From assembly GCA_029862205.1 (NCBI GenBank), contig JAOTXT010000001.1:62001-126000 (forward strand): a stretch of 64,000 bases of DNA, in the 5' to 3' direction. The stretch comes from Paracoccaceae bacterium (GTDB lineage: Bacteria > Pseudomonadota > Alphaproteobacteria > Rhodobacterales > Rhodobacteraceae). The notes under the pieces were generated by a model. The model did no database searches and was not told the origin of the DNA. It saw nothing but the letters and a program-made list of their open reading frames with translations. How positions within the stretch are numbered: position 1 is the stretch's first letter; the number at the start of each line of letters is the position of its first letter. Below are positions 28,251-39,429 of the stretch, one piece after another. The translations under genes were made by a program, and so were the position numbers.

Positions 28251-28565
28251 TTGCCTGCAACCCCTTTATCTGCTCGATGTCAGTTACGACGTTTGCCTAC
28301 CAACGGGTCCTTTTAGGACCTCATTTCACGGCATTCTCGGCTGCCGCTTGTGACCCCGGTTCGTCCGGAGATTCGTTCTGCACCGAGCATAGCGGCAATC
28401 CGGCGATTCGCCATGCCAAAATGCCCTCGCCGAAGAGTATGGCCCCAGGGCCGCGTCCCTGGAAACGCCAGGGTTGACCCTGCCAGCGGTGGCCCGCATT
28501 TTCGCCCTGCGATTCCATGCCCGGCGGCACGCTGATGCAGCCGCACATCGTCCTGGGGGACCAAC

Positions 28566-30584
28566 GTGACATTCGACGAGATGAAGGCCGCCGATCCACG
28601 CCGCTTTGCGATGGCGAACGCGCTTAGGGTCCTGGCGATGGACGCTGTGGAAAAAGCCAATTCTGGCCATCCTGGCATGCCCATGGGCATGGCCGATGTG
28701 GCGACGGTGCTGTTCGACAGTCACCTGAAGTTCGACCCGATGAACCCGAGCTGGCCCGACCGCGACCGGTTCGTGCTCAGCGCGGGCCACGGCTCGATGC
28801 TGCTCTATGGACTTCTGCATCTGACCGGCTATGCGGACATGACGCTGGAGCAGATCAAGGACTTCCGGCAGTTGGGCTCGATTACCGCCGGTCACCCGGA
28901 ATACGGCCACGCCAAAGGGATCGAGACAACCACGGGACCTCTGGGCCAGGGCCTGGCCAACGCGGTCGGCATGGCGATGGCCGAGCAGTCGATGGCCGCA
29001 CGCTTTGGACGCAAGATCGTCGATCACCATACTTACGTGATCGCCGGCGACGGCTGCCTGATGGAGGGGATCAGCCAGGAGGCGATCACGCTGGCCGGGC
29101 GCCAGAAGCTGGCGAAGCTGATCGTGCTCTGGGACGACAACGGTATCTCGATCGACGGCGAAGTCTCGATGTCGGACGCCACCGACCAAATTCAGCGCTT
29201 CGCGGCTAGCGGGTGGGAAACCCGCGCGATCGACGGTCATAGTGTCGAGGAGATCGACGCCGCCCTGACCTGGGCCAGGGGCAACAAGGCCCCAACGCTG
29301 ATTGCCTGCAAGACCCATATCGGCCTCGGAGCGCCGACCAAGCAGGACACGGCGAAGGCCCATGGCGCACCCCTTGGCGCCAGCGAGATAGAAGCAGCCC
29401 GGGCGGCCTATGGATGGAGCCACGCTCCGTTTAAGATTCCCGACGACATCCGAGCCGACTGGCGCGCCACCGCCAATCGCGGCGCGCAGGCGCGGGCGGC
29501 ATGGTCGGATGCGTTTGGTGGCCTCTCCGCCGGCCGCCAGGCCGAATTCAACCGTGTCGTCGCCGGCGACCCGCCGAAGCGGCTTGCGAGTGCGGTTCGG
29601 GCGTTAAAAAAACAGGTCTCGGCCGAGCAGCCCAAGGTCGCGACCCGTAAGGCCAGCGAAATGGCGCTGGCAGCGATCAACCCGGTGATGCCCGAGACGA
29701 TCGGTGGCTCGGCGGATTTGACGGGCTCGAACAACACCCTGACCGATGGGCTGGGCGTCTTCGATGTGAGCAGCCGCAAGGGCCGCTATGTCTATTACGG
29801 CATCCGTGAGCACGCGATGGCGGCGGCGATGAACGGCATGGCGCTGCATGGCGGGGTCGCCCCCTATGGCGGCACCTTTCTGGTCTTCACTGATTATGCG
29901 CGGCCGGCCATGCGGCTCTCGGCACTGATGGGCCAGCGGGTGGTCTATGTGATGACCCACGATTCCATCGGGCTCGGCGAGGACGGCCCCACGCACCAGC
30001 CCGTGGAGCATCTGGCGGCCTTGCGGGCAATCCCGAACCTGACCGTCTTCCGCCCGGCTGACACAGTCGAAACGGCGGAGGCTTGGGAGTTCGCGCTTTC
30101 GTCGAAAACCGGGCCCAGCGTTCTGGCGCTGACCCGCCAGGGCGTGCCAACGGTGCGCACCAAGCACACGACCAGGAACTTGACCGCGATGGGCGCCTAT
30201 GTGCTGGCCGAGGCCGACCACAAGCGCCGGGCCATCCTGATGGCCTCGGGCTCGGAGGTTTCGGTGGCCTTGGCCGCCAAGGAGCTGCTCGAAGCCAAGG
30301 GCCTGGGTGCCCGGGTCGTCTCGATGCCGTGCTGGGAACTGTTCGCCGCGCAGGACGAGGCCTATCGGCGCCGGGTATTGCCAGCCAACGCGGCGCGGAT
30401 CGCCGTCGAGGCAGGCGTTCGTCAGGGCTGGGACCGCTGGCTGATGGGTGAGCGGGGCAAGGAATCGAAGGCGGATTTCGTTGGCATGGACAGCTTCGGC
30501 GCCTCGGCCCCGGGCGGTGCCCTGTTCCAGCATTTCGGGATCACGGCCGAGGCGGTTGCGGAACAGGCGCTCGCACTGATGTAG
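28566..30584 (+). CDS. tkt: Transketolase
   Basis: [31 protein letters not shown]-binding [32 protein letters not shown]. Confidence 0.96.
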   Translation: MTFDEMKAADPRRFAMANALRVLAMDAVEKANSGHPGMPMGMADVATVLFDSHLKFDPMNPSWPDRDRFVLSAGHGSMLLYGLLHLTGYADMTLEQIKDFRQLGSITAGHPEYGHAKGIETTTGPLGQGLANAVGMAMAEQSMAARFGRKIVDHHTYVIAGDGCLMEGISQEAITLAGRQKLAKLIVLWDDNGISIDGEVSMSDATDQIQRFAASGWETRAIDGHSVEEIDAALTWARGNKAPTLIACKTHIGLGAPTKQDTAKAHGAPLGASEIEAARAAYGWSHAPFKIPDDIRADWRATANRGAQARAAWSDAFGGLSAGRQAEFNRVVAGDPPKRLASAVRALKKQVSAEQPKVATRKASEMALAAINPVMPETIGGSADLTGSNNTLTDGLGVFDVSSRKGRYVYYGIREHAMAAAMNGMALHGGVAPYGGTFLVFTDYARPAMRLSALMGQRVVYVMTHDSIGLGEDGPTHQPVEHLAALRAIPNLTVFRPADTVETAEAWEFALSSKTGPSVLALTRQGVPTVRTKHTTRNLTAMGAYVLAEADHKRRAILMASGSEVSVALAAKELLEAKGLGARVVSMPCWELFAAQDEAYRRRVLPANAARIAVEAGVRQGWDRWLMGERGKESKADFVGMDSFGASAPGGALFQHFGITAEAVAEQALALM

Positions 30585-30594
30585 GATCGGCGCC

Positions 30595-31359
30595 ATGGGA
30601 CGCCTTGCCTGCCTCCTCACACTTGGCCTCTGGCTTTCAGGCGGAACCGCCCCGGCCCAGCAGGCCGAGGCGGATCTTGAAATCGTCTTCGCGGTCGATG
30701 CCTCGGGCAGCGTCGACGACGAGGAGTTCCACCTGCAGATCGGCGGCATCGTCGCTGCGCTTCGCGACCCAAAGATCCAAGCGGCGATCCGGTCCGGCCC
30801 GACCCAGCGGATCGCCGCGGCCCTGATGATCTGGTCCGATGCGGCTTACGCGAAATACAAGACCGATTGGTTCACACTGAACTCGCCCGAGAGCGCCGAG
30901 CGCTTCGCCGCGGAAGTCCAGCGTCTTGGAACGCGGCTGCAGACCCAGCGCAAGATCGGCGGCGGCACGGCAATCGGCGACGCTATCGTCCACGCACTCG
31001 AAATGATGGATGGGAACGGTGTCACCGCGATCCGCCGGGTGATCGATGTCTCGGGCGACGGGATCGAGACCCCGCCCTGGGCCGAGCCCGCGCCGATGTT
31101 GCCCGAGGCACGGCAGCGCGCCGCCGCCAAGGGCGTAATGGTCAACGGATTGGCGATCACGCACGATTTCCCTGATCTGGTCGCCTACTACCGCGACAAT
31201 GTCATCACCGGGCCGGGCAGTTTCGTGGTCCAGGCCCTCGATTTCGGCGATTTCAAACGGGCGATCCGCGAGAAGATGTGGCGCGAATTCTCGTTCATTT
31301 TCGCCCGGAACGACGACGCCCCGATCCGTGGCCGCCTGGCCTTCGACAGCGGCGATTGA
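30595..31359 (+). CDS. DUF1194-like secreted von Willebrand factor A-type protein
   Basis: Signal peptide then LEIVFAVDASGSVDDEEFHLQIGGI (MIDAS DxSxS) and VIDVSGDGIE. Confidence 0.85.
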   Translation: MGRLACLLTLGLWLSGGTAPAQQAEADLEIVFAVDASGSVDDEEFHLQIGGIVAALRDPKIQAAIRSGPTQRIAAALMIWSDAAYAKYKTDWFTLNSPESAERFAAEVQRLGTRLQTQRKIGGGTAIGDAIVHALEMMDGNGVTAIRRVIDVSGDGIETPPWAEPAPMLPEARQRAAAKGVMVNGLAITHDFPDLVAYYRDNVITGPGSFVVQALDFGDFKRAIREKMWREFSFIFARNDDAPIRGRLAFDSGD

Positions 31360-31415
31360 CGCCCTAGGTCGCTGAGGTATAAGCGCCCCATCATCTAATC
31401 ACGAGGAGAGCACCC

Positions 31416-32417
31416 ATGGCAGTCAAGGTCGCGATCAACGGATTCGGACGGATCGGGCGCAACATATTGCGCGCCATCATCGAGTCGGGCCGGACTGATA
31501 TCGAAGTGGTCGCGATCAACGATTTGGGGCCGGTCGAGACCAATGCGCATCTGCTGCGCTACGACTCGGTCCATGGCCGCTTTCCGGCGACGGTGACCAT
31601 CGATGGCGACACGATCGATGTTGGTCGCGGACAGATCCGTGTGACCGCGATCCGCAATCCTGATGAATTGCCCTGGGGCGACGTCGATGTTGCCATGGAA
31701 TGCACCGGCATCTTCGCCTCGAAGGAGAAGGCGAGCGTGCATCTGGAGAACGGCTCGAAGCGGGTCCTGGTATCGGCTCCTGCCTCGGGCGCCGACAAGA
31801 CCATCGTCTATGGCGTGAATCACGATACCCTGACCGCCGATGACCTCGTCGTCTCGAATGCCTCCTGCACCACCAACTGCCTGGCGCCGGTCGCCAAGAT
31901 CATGCACGACGCCTTCGGGATCGAGAAGGGCTACATGACCACAATCCACGCCTATACCGGCGATCAGCCGACGCTGGATACCATGCATTCCGACCTCTAC
32001 CGGGCGCGCGCCGCAGCGATGAGCATGATCCCGACCTCGACCGGCGCGGCCAAGGCTGTTGGCCTGGTGCTGCCGGAACTGGCGGGCAAGCTGGACGGCT
32101 CTGCGATCCGGGTGCCGACGCCGAATGTTTCGGTGGTCGATCTGAAATTCGTCGCCTCGAAACCCGTGGACGAGGACGCGGTGAATGCGGCCGCCGAGCG
32201 TGCCGCCGGACAGGAACTCAAGGGCATCTTGGACTACAACACTGGCCCGATGGTCTCGGTCGACTTCAACCACGACAGCCATTCGTCGAACTTCGCCGCG
32301 CCGCAGACCAAGGTGCTGGACGGCAATTTGGTGCGGGTGCTGAGCTGGTACGACAACGAGTGGGGCTTCTCGAACCGCATGAGTGACACCGCCGTCGCCA
32401 TGGGGGCGCTGCTCTGA
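31416..32417 (+). CDS. gap: Glyceraldehyde-3-phosphate dehydrogenase, type I
   Basis: [39 protein letters not shown]. Confidence 0.96.
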   Translation: MAVKVAINGFGRIGRNILRAIIESGRTDIEVVAINDLGPVETNAHLLRYDSVHGRFPATVTIDGDTIDVGRGQIRVTAIRNPDELPWGDVDVAMECTGIFASKEKASVHLENGSKRVLVSAPASGADKTIVYGVNHDTLTADDLVVSNASCTTNCLAPVAKIMHDAFGIEKGYMTTIHAYTGDQPTLDTMHSDLYRARAAAMSMIPTSTGAAKAVGLVLPELAGKLDGSAIRVPTPNVSVVDLKFVASKPVDEDAVNAAAERAAGQELKGILDYNTGPMVSVDFNHDSHSSNFAAPQTKVLDGNLVRVLSWYDNEWGFSNRMSDTAVAMGALL

Positions 32418-32457
32418 GATCACTAAGGTTGCAGGCGCTGATACCGTAGCAAAGCCC

Positions 32458-33648
32458 ATGCCCGTCAAAACCCTCGACGACTTCGACTTCTCCGGCAAAC
32501 TGGTGCTCGTCCGGGTCGACATCAACGTGCCCATGCAGGATGGCAGGGTCACGGACACGACCCGGATGCGGGCGATAAGGCCGACCGTGCGGGAAATCGT
32601 GGAAAAAGGCGGGCGGCCGATCCTGCTCGCCCATTTCGGCCGGCCCAAGGGACAGCCGGTGCGCGAGATGTCGCTGGGCCGCCTGATCGAGCCATTGGCC
32701 GAGGTTCTGGACCTGCCGGTCCAGTTCGCACCCGACTGCGTCGGCGCCATCGCGGACCAGGCGATCGACCGGCTGGCCGAGGGCAATGTGCTGCTGCTGG
32801 AAAACACCCGGTTCCATCCGGGCGAGGAAGCGAACGACCCTGAGTTTGCCGGCGCCCTGGCGAGGCTGGGCGATATCTATGTCAACGATGCCTTTTCGGC
32901 GGCGCACCGGGCCCATGCCAGCACGGAAGGCGTGGCGCGGCGCCTGCCTTCGGCTGCAGGGCGGCTGATGCAGGCCGAACTCGAGGCACTCGAAAAGGCG
33001 CTGGGCGATCCTCAGCGCCCGGTCGTCGCCATCGTCGGCGGCGCCAAGGTTTCGACCAAGCTGGATCTGCTGGGCAACCTGATCGACCGCGTCGATCAGA
33101 TCGTGATCGGGGGTGGCATGGCGAATACGTTCCTGGCCGCTCGGGGGATCGACGTGGGCAAGTCGCTTTGCGAGCACGACCTTGCGGACACAGCCCGCGA
33201 AATCCTGGCAAAGGCCGAGGACGGGGCGTGCGAGATCGTGCTGCCGAGTGACGTGGTGGTCGCGCGTGAGTTCCGCGAGGACGCCGACGCGCACGTGGTT
33301 GCGGCGGATGCCTGCCCGCCCGATGCGATGATCCTGGATACCGGGCCCGCCTCGGTCAAGGCGATCAAGACGCGGTTCGCCGCCGCCAAGACCCTGGTCT
33401 GGAACGGCCCGCTCGGGGCCTTCGAGATCGCACCTTTCAATGCCGCGACCGATGCCGCGGCGCTAGAGGCCGCCCGGCTGACCCGCGAGGGTAGCCTGCT
33501 ATCGGTCGCCGGTGGTGGCGACACGGTCGCGGCGCTCAATGCCTCCGGCGCGGCCGACGATTTCTCTTATGTCTCGACGGCAGGTGGCGCATTCCTCGAA
33601 TGGCTTGAAGGCAAGACCTTGCCGGGTGTGGCAGCACTCGAAAGTTGA
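32458..33648 (+). CDS. pgk: Phosphoglycerate kinase
   Basis: [45 protein letters not shown] 32458-32460. Confidence 0.96.
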   Translation: MPVKTLDDFDFSGKLVLVRVDINVPMQDGRVTDTTRMRAIRPTVREIVEKGGRPILLAHFGRPKGQPVREMSLGRLIEPLAEVLDLPVQFAPDCVGAIADQAIDRLAEGNVLLLENTRFHPGEEANDPEFAGALARLGDIYVNDAFSAAHRAHASTEGVARRLPSAAGRLMQAELEALEKALGDPQRPVVAIVGGAKVSTKLDLLGNLIDRVDQIVIGGGMANTFLAARGIDVGKSLCEHDLADTAREILAKAEDGACEIVLPSDVVVAREFREDADAHVVAADACPPDAMILDTGPASVKAIKTRFAAAKTLVWNGPLGAFEIAPFNAATDAAALEAARLTREGSLLSVAGGGDTVAALNASGAADDFSYVSTAGGAFLEWLEGKTLPGVAALES

Positions 33649-33660
33649 ACCCGAAACGGT

Positions 33661-33686
33661 GAAGGGCGGCCCGAAGGCCGCCCTTC
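33661..33686. terminator. Intrinsic-terminator-like hairpin after pgk
   Basis: GAAGGGCGGCC-CGAA-GGCCGCCCTTC, 11-bp perfect stem between convergent genes; probably bidirectional. Confidence 0.7.
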
Positions 33687-33723
33687 CGCAGTCCCCCCCC
33701 AGGGCCCGCGTCCTTGAAAAGAT

Positions 33724-33807
33724 TTAGAGATGGAAATTGGCCAGTGCAGCAAACGTAGATTGCGCGAGGAGAAGAATGGCCGCCGCAGCTAGACCGATCC
33801 TAATCAT
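33724..33807 (-). CDS. Predicted 27-aa hydrophobic microprotein (signal-peptide-like)
   Basis: MIRIGLAAAAILLLAQSTFAALANFHL*; preceded on the minus strand by SD-like ggaggggcagtcagcATG; convergent with pgk. Confidence 0.6.
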   Translation of the reverse strand: MIRIGLAAAAILLLAQSTFAALANFHL

Positions 33808-34098
33808 GCTGACTGCCCCTCCGCGCCTTGTGCGTCGCTGGTTCCTTTGTTTCTTAGCGCCATCCTCCTCGGCGCCGCAAAAGCTCGACGCCGCAGCGTG
33901 GAAGTCTCAACCGAAATCGATCGGGGATGGTGTATTTTTGACACAAATGGGTGCCTTTTCTTGAACACACACGACCTGTTCCTGTAACGCCCATGGCCCG
34001 GCCCGCGCCACGTGCTTTCCGGGCTCATGCGATCGGGCGGCCAAGCGGCACGATTCGAGGTAGTATCCGCGGTGGCGAGGAAACTTGGAGGATCATTG

Positions 34099-35739
34099 AT
34101 GAAGTTCGCGCGCACATCCCTTTGCACGACCGCGCTGGCGCTCGCATTACTGGAGGCACCACCACATGTGGCGCATGCACAGAGTGCGCTGATCGACGGC
34201 CTGACGCTGCGTACTCTTTCACGCCTATCGACCCAGTATATGCTTCTTGCAGCCCGCACGGCGGTGGACCTGACTTATGAGCATCTAACCATCGATCCTC
34301 ACACCGGCGACACGATCATCTCGGGGCTCAGGCTCTATCCGCGTCTTGATTGGGACGGCGAGGGTGCATGCAAGATCGAAGTGGACCGCATCTCCAGTGC
34401 TGCGAGCCTGAACTTCGATGGGGTTCGTCAGCGGATGGAAATGACCGGGGTCAACGTCGCGCCCGCATGTTTCGAACCCGAGGCCGCCGGCATGATGACC
34501 GCCTTCGGCTATGACGGCGTCACCGTGGACAATGTTTCGATGGACACGGCGTTTCAATTCGGAAGCTCGGCCGCCGACGTGACCCTGCACGCCGCGGTCA
34601 AGGACGCCGCGGTGGTGAATGCGACCGCGGCTTTCGATTATTTGTGGCTAACCGGTGTGATTCCAGAGCCTGATAACCCATCGGGCGAGCCATATCCGGT
34701 CGCGCTTTTGCGCCAGGCCGAGATCGCGGTCGAGAACAAGGGCCTGTTCGAGCGGTTGGAACCGATGCTCGCCGGGCAACTTGGGGACATCAACGAAGCG
34801 CCGGCGATGATCCAATCGATCTTGATGGAGGCGGTGAGCGACGGCGTAAACCCGCCGGACGAACGCGAGATCGCATTCGCGAACAATGCGGCCGAGGAGG
34901 TCGGCCGATTCGTCCAGGACAAGGACCGGCTGGTGATCGCCATCGCGCCGCCCGAAGGTGTATGGCTCGAGGAGGAGGTCTTCCAAAGCCCGGCAACCGC
35001 CATCGCCGCGCTGAATCCCACCATTTCGCGGGCGCCGTTGATCAGCCGTGCGCTGATTGGTGCGGGCGAACTGGCCGCGGCGATCAGCGGCGACATCTCC
35101 GCGCTCGACGAGGGAACGCGGCTGCGCGTGGGCGAGGCCTTATTGACGGGCATTGGTGCGCCGCGCTCGATTCTGCACGGCAAGGCCTTGCTGGAGCCGC
35201 TTGCCGAGGATTGGAACCCGGCGGCCGCGTTGCTTCTGGCCGAGGCGCTGAGCACCGATGGTGCCGATGAGCAGGCCTATGCCATGGCGCTGCGCGCGGC
35301 GACTGGAGGCGAAAACCGCGGGATGACGCTCGCCGACAGCCTGGAGGAAGGCATGGGCGCCCGGGCGGTGCTCTCGGTACAGGCTGAAGCTTCCGCCGAT
35401 TGGCCCAAGGCGGAGGGGCGCGTGGCGGCGGATCAGGAAATCCTGAACGGCGCCGACGTCGCCGCCTTGCGCGAACGCGCCCACGCGGCCGCCTTGGGGC
35501 GCGGGGTACCGCGCAGCTATGCGGACGCCTATTTTTGGGCCTCGCTGGCAGCCGCCGCCGGCGACCAGTCCTCGGCTGGACTGCGCGTTCGCCTCGACAA
35601 GCGCTTTGCCAAAGCCGAGGGCGAGGACCGCGACGCCTGGCGCGGCGTTGCCCTGGCATCGGCGGAAGCCGCGATCACGACCTGGACGGAAGGCGGTCTG
35701 GGCGCCCGGATCGCCGCGCTCTATGGGGTTGGCGAATAG
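34099..35739 (+). CDS. Hypothetical secreted protein with Sel1-like C-terminal segment
   Basis: Signal peptide MKFARTSLCTTALALALLEAPPHVAHAQS; C-terminal ARGVPRSYADAYFWASLAAAAGDQSSA resembles Sel1 repeats. Confidence 0.72.
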   Translation: MKFARTSLCTTALALALLEAPPHVAHAQSALIDGLTLRTLSRLSTQYMLLAARTAVDLTYEHLTIDPHTGDTIISGLRLYPRLDWDGEGACKIEVDRISSAASLNFDGVRQRMEMTGVNVAPACFEPEAAGMMTAFGYDGVTVDNVSMDTAFQFGSSAADVTLHAAVKDAAVVNATAAFDYLWLTGVIPEPDNPSGEPYPVALLRQAEIAVENKGLFERLEPMLAGQLGDINEAPAMIQSILMEAVSDGVNPPDEREIAFANNAAEEVGRFVQDKDRLVIAIAPPEGVWLEEEVFQSPATAIAALNPTISRAPLISRALIGAGELAAAISGDISALDEGTRLRVGEALLTGIGAPRSILHGKALLEPLAEDWNPAAALLLAEALSTDGADEQAYAMALRAATGGENRGMTLADSLEEGMGARAVLSVQAEASADWPKAEGRVAADQEILNGADVAALRERAHAAALGRGVPRSYADAYFWASLAAAAGDQSSAGLRVRLDKRFAKAEGEDRDAWRGVALASAEAAITTWTEGGLGARIAALYGVGE

Positions 35740-35868
35740 GCCGTTGTCCGTGCAGGCAACAACGGCCTGGCCCGGGCCGCATGCGGCAGCCGAGCGTCTT
35801 GACCACTTCGCGGGGCTTCCTGTAATCCCGCTCCAAATTCAGCGACTTTCCAGAGGGAGCACCGTCAG

Positions 35869-36798
35869 ATGAAAGCCACTAGGACCGTCCAGAAAATCCT
35901 CTCGAATTATGAATCGGACAATCCCGGCGTTAAGGGCAAGCTTTGCTCGTTGCTGATGAACGGCAAGCTGGGTGGTACCGGCAAGATGATCATCCTGCCC
36001 GTCGACCAGGGCTTCGAGCACGGGCCCGCGCGGTCCTTCGCGCCCAACCCGCCAGCCTATGATCCCCATTACCACTATCAGCTTGCGATAGATGCCGGTT
36101 TGAGTGCCTATGCGGCGCCTTTGGGGATGCTCGAGGCCGGTGCAGATACCTTTGCTGGCCAGATCCCGACCATCCTGAAGGCCAATTCGGCGAACTCGCT
36201 GATCCCGTCAGAGGCGCCGAAAGATCAGTCGATCACCGCCTCGGTCGATGACGCGCTGCGGTTGGGCTGCGCCGCGATCGGCTTCACGATCTATCCGGGT
36301 TCGTCCGCCGGCCTCGAAATGTTCGAGGAGATCGCCGAGATGCGCAACGAGGCTGCCGCGGCGGGTGTGGCGACGGTCATCTGGTCCTATCCGCGCGGCG
36401 AAGCGCTGACCAAGGACGGCGAGACCGCCATCGACATCGCGGCCTATGCGGCCCAGATCGCCGCACTGCTGGGCGCCCATGTCATCAAGATCAAGCTGTC
36501 GACCGACCACCTGGAACTGGGTGAGGCCAAGAAGGTCTACGAGGCCCAGGGTATCGATATCTCGACCCAGGCCGCCCGTGTCGCGGACTGCATGAAATCC
36601 GCCTTCAATGGTCGGCGCATCGTCGTCTTCTCAGGCGGTTCGAAAAAGGGAGAAAGCTCGGTCTATGACGACGCGCGCGCGATCCGCGACGGCGGCGGCA
36701 ACGGCTCGATCATCGGGCGCAACACCTTCCAACGCCCGCGCGACGAAGCAATTCAGATGCTGAACACGCTGATCGACATCTACAAGGGCAAGGCCTGA
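35869..36798 (+). CDS. Fructose-bisphosphate aldolase class I (DhnA/FbaB-type)
   Basis: MIILPVDQGFEHGPARSFAPNP...IKIKLSTDHLE...VVFSGGSKKGESSVYDDARAIRDGGGNGSIIGRNTFQRP. Confidence 0.92.
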   Translation: MKATRTVQKILSNYESDNPGVKGKLCSLLMNGKLGGTGKMIILPVDQGFEHGPARSFAPNPPAYDPHYHYQLAIDAGLSAYAAPLGMLEAGADTFAGQIPTILKANSANSLIPSEAPKDQSITASVDDALRLGCAAIGFTIYPGSSAGLEMFEEIAEMRNEAAAAGVATVIWSYPRGEALTKDGETAIDIAAYAAQIAALLGAHVIKIKLSTDHLELGEAKKVYEAQGIDISTQAARVADCMKSAFNGRRIVVFSGGSKKGESSVYDDARAIRDGGGNGSIIGRNTFQRPRDEAIQMLNTLIDIYKGKA

Positions 36799-36821
36799 AG
36801 TTGGCCACTGATTTGGGCCTG

Positions 36822-37214
36822 CTATTTCAGGCCCAAATCGGCTCCCAAATCGGCGGGCTCAATCGTACGCGCGTATTCGACGATGGTCTCGACCTCGGCC
36901 AGCGTAAGCTGAATTGGGTGGATCGGCGATGGCCGGCTCTCCGGGAAGGGTGCGGTCATGCCCTCAACCTGGGTGAAGGCCGGATGCGGCCGGTAGGTCC
37001 AGAAGGCCTTCATCTTGTCTTCCCAGTTGTCCCAGGTGCGGATCACCGCGAACGAGGGCGTGGAGCCGATCCCCGCCATTCGGTCCTTGTCGCTAACCAC
37101 ATGGCAGCGGCCGCAATTGATCATGGTAAGTTTCTCGCCCGGCGCATATTCCTCGGCGCTCGCCGGCAGCGGCGCCAGCAAGGCCATGGCCATGATCCCA
37201 ATCAAACGTCGCAT
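36822..37214 (-). CDS. Secreted c-type cytochrome family protein
   Basis: Signal peptide plus NCGRCHVVSDKDRMAGIGSTPSF (CxxCH). Confidence 0.85.
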   Translation of the reverse strand: MRRLIGIMAMALLAPLPASAEEYAPGEKLTMINCGRCHVVSDKDRMAGIGSTPSFAVIRTWDNWEDKMKAFWTYRPHPAFTQVEGMTAPFPESRPSPIHPIQLTLAEVETIVEYARTIEPADLGADLGLK

Positions 37215-37250
37215 CGCGGGGCCGAATGCTAGAGTCGGCGCGTTGGACCG

Positions 37251-38342
37251 TCAAATGCCCCAATCGGTTAGAATCTGATCGCGCAAAGCATCGGGCGCCG
37301 TATCGCAATCGCGCACGCGTCCCGCATGGTTCGAGAATCGCGGACCCGGTGCGGGCTGCGTCGGCGGTCCAGTAAAAGTCGCGCGGGCGCGGTTATGCGG
37401 GTGCTCTGGAGCGTCGACCATTGTCAGCACCGGAGAGACGCAGGCATCCGTCCCCTCGAGCAGGCCCAACCAATGATCTCGGGGCTGGCCGGCAAACGCC
37501 CCGGCAATCCGCTCCGCCAAAGCTGGCCATCGCCCGCGATCGTATTGATCCCACTCCTCCTCGGTGAGACCAAGCCCTTGCATCAGTGCCGCAAAGAATT
37601 GCGGCTCGATGGCGCCGACCGCCACGTCCTTGCCGTCGGAACAGCGATAGCAGCGATAGAAAGGCGCCCCGCCATCCAGCAAGTTCGCACCTTTCTCGGG
37701 TCGCCATGATCCGGTCGCGTGCCATGCATAAAGCAGCGCCATCTGGCTCGCCGCGCCGTCAATCATCGCCGCGTCTACGACCTGGCCTTGCCCGGTCCGG
37801 CCGGCCTCGATCAGGGCCGCAAGCATCCCGAAGGCCAGGTAGAGCCCACCGCCGCCAAAATCGCCAATCAGGTTCAGGGGAGGCAGCGGCGGCGCGTCCG
37901 GCGCGCCCATGGTACCGAGCGCGCCTGAAAGCGCGATATAGTTGATGTCGTGGCCAACCGAGTGGGCCAGCGGCCCCTCCTGCCCCCATCCGGTGATCCG
38001 GCCGTAGACCAGCCCCGGGTTCAGGCTATGCGCCTGCTCGGGGCCCAAACCGAGCTTCTCCATGACACCCGGCCGCAGCCCCTCGACCAATCCGTCGGCC
38101 TTGCCAATCAGCCGGCAGGCCAGATCTAGATCGTCCGCGTCTTTCAAATTCAATGTGATCGCCGGCCGTCCTCGATGCATGACCGCGTGGCCCCGGTCCT
38201 CGATCAGCTTGCCCCGGTCGGCGGCAGGCCGGGCGAGCCGCAATACCTCCGCGCCTAGATCGGCCAGCAGCATGGCGCAATACGGCCCGGGACCGATCGA
38301 CTCGAATTCTAGGATACGGATTCCCGCCAGCGGTCCCAGCAT
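37251..38342 (-). CDS. CoA transferase family III / alpha-methylacyl-CoA racemase-like
   Basis: MLGPLAGIRILEFESIGPGPYCAMLLADLGAEVLRLARP...GRPAITLNLKDADD...GYG-like ITGWGQEGP. Confidence 0.92.
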   Translation of the reverse strand: MLGPLAGIRILEFESIGPGPYCAMLLADLGAEVLRLARPAADRGKLIEDRGHAVMHRGRPAITLNLKDADDLDLACRLIGKADGLVEGLRPGVMEKLGLGPEQAHSLNPGLVYGRITGWGQEGPLAHSVGHDINYIALSGALGTMGAPDAPPLPPLNLIGDFGGGGLYLAFGMLAALIEAGRTGQGQVVDAAMIDGAASQMALLYAWHATGSWRPEKGANLLDGGAPFYRCYRCSDGKDVAVGAIEPQFFAALMQGLGLTEEEWDQYDRGRWPALAERIAGAFAGQPRDHWLGLLEGTDACVSPVLTMVDAPEHPHNRARATFTGPPTQPAPGPRFSNHAGRVRDCDTAPDALRDQILTDWGI

Positions 38343-38447
38343 GCGCGCGCCCCCGGTTACTCAAGGGGTCAAGATTGGCCGGGCCTCGGCGCCATTGCAA
38401 GAAACGCCACCGCCCCCCTATCCTGCCATCGAGGAGCAAAGACACAC

Positions 38448-39428
38448 ATGCCCGAAGCCGGACCCAAGAACAGCATCACTGATGTGCCCGGCATTCTTGT
38501 CGGCAACGCCGAGGACGCCGGGTTGGTTACCGGCGTGACGGCGGTGGTCGCGGAAGCGCCGGCCGTGGCGGCCTGCGCCGTCGCCGGCGGCGCGCCGGGG
38601 ACGCGCGGCACGACCGTGCTGGACCCGGCCAGCGTGATGACCCATGTGGACGCCGTAGTGATGTCTGGTGGCTCGGCATTCGGCCTGGATGCGCCTGGCG
38701 GCGCGCTGGATTGGCTGCGTCAATCAGGGCGCGGCTTCCCAATCGGCGGCATCAATGTACCCATCGTGCCAGGTGCGATCATCTTCGATCTGCTGACCGG
38801 CGGCCCGAAGGACTGGGACCACCCACCCTGGTTCGACCTTGGACGCCAGGCCACGGCGAATGCGGGCTCTGACTTCGCGCTCGGCAATGCCGGCGCGGGG
38901 ATTGGCGCGACGGCGGGAGCGTTGAAGGGCGGGCTGGGCGCCGCCTCGGTCATCGATGACGCGCTGGTCGTCGGGGCGGTCGTGGTCGTGAACTCCCTCG
39001 GCTCGGTGGTGATGCCGGGAACGCATTGCTTCTGGGCCTGGCCGTTCGAGCGCAACCGCGAATTCGGCGGCGCGCCACCTCCCCATGAAGCGCCAGCCGA
39101 CCCCGCCCCGGCCGCCGAAGGGCAGCCTGGCGCCAATACTACGCTCGCGGTCGTCGCGACGAATGCGGCGCTCGACCGCGACGATGCACGGCGCGTCGCG
39201 TTGATGGCCCAAGATGGGTTCGCCCGGGCGATCCGCCCGGTCCATACGCCTTTGGATGGGGACACGGTTTTCGTGCTGGCAACAGGTGCAGTGCCCGTGA
39301 CGGACAAGACCGCCAGCATCGCGCGGATCGGCTCCCATGCGGCGGATTGCGTGGCCCGGGCTGTCGCCCGCGGTGTCTACGAGGCCACGCCGCTGGCCGG
39401 GTTCCCGGCCTATCGGGAGCTTACGTGA
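38448..39428 (+). CDS. P1-family peptidase (L-aminopeptidase/D-esterase, DmpA-like)
   Basis: NSITDVPGILVGNAEDAGLVTGVTAV...VVMSGGSAFGLDAPGG...VVVVNSLGSVV...LAVVATNAALDRDDARRVALMAQDGFARAIRPVHT. Confidence 0.91.
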   Translation: MPEAGPKNSITDVPGILVGNAEDAGLVTGVTAVVAEAPAVAACAVAGGAPGTRGTTVLDPASVMTHVDAVVMSGGSAFGLDAPGGALDWLRQSGRGFPIGGINVPIVPGAIIFDLLTGGPKDWDHPPWFDLGRQATANAGSDFALGNAGAGIGATAGALKGGLGAASVIDDALVVGAVVVVNSLGSVVMPGTHCFWAWPFERNREFGGAPPPHEAPADPAPAAEGQPGANTTLAVVATNAALDRDDARRVALMAQDGFARAIRPVHTPLDGDTVFVLATGAVPVTDKTASIARIGSHAADCVARAVARGVYEATPLAGFPAYRELT

Positions 39429-39429
39429 C

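Noticed and set aside
28430-28500. CCAGGG/CCCTGG inverted repeats upstream of tkt as a riboswitch
   Set aside because: Short, ambiguous pairings in GC-rich DNA with no recognisable riboswitch core.
29604-32807. Minus-strand ORFs 29604..30749 and 31395..32807
   Set aside because: Antisense to tkt, gap and pgk; shadow ORFs.
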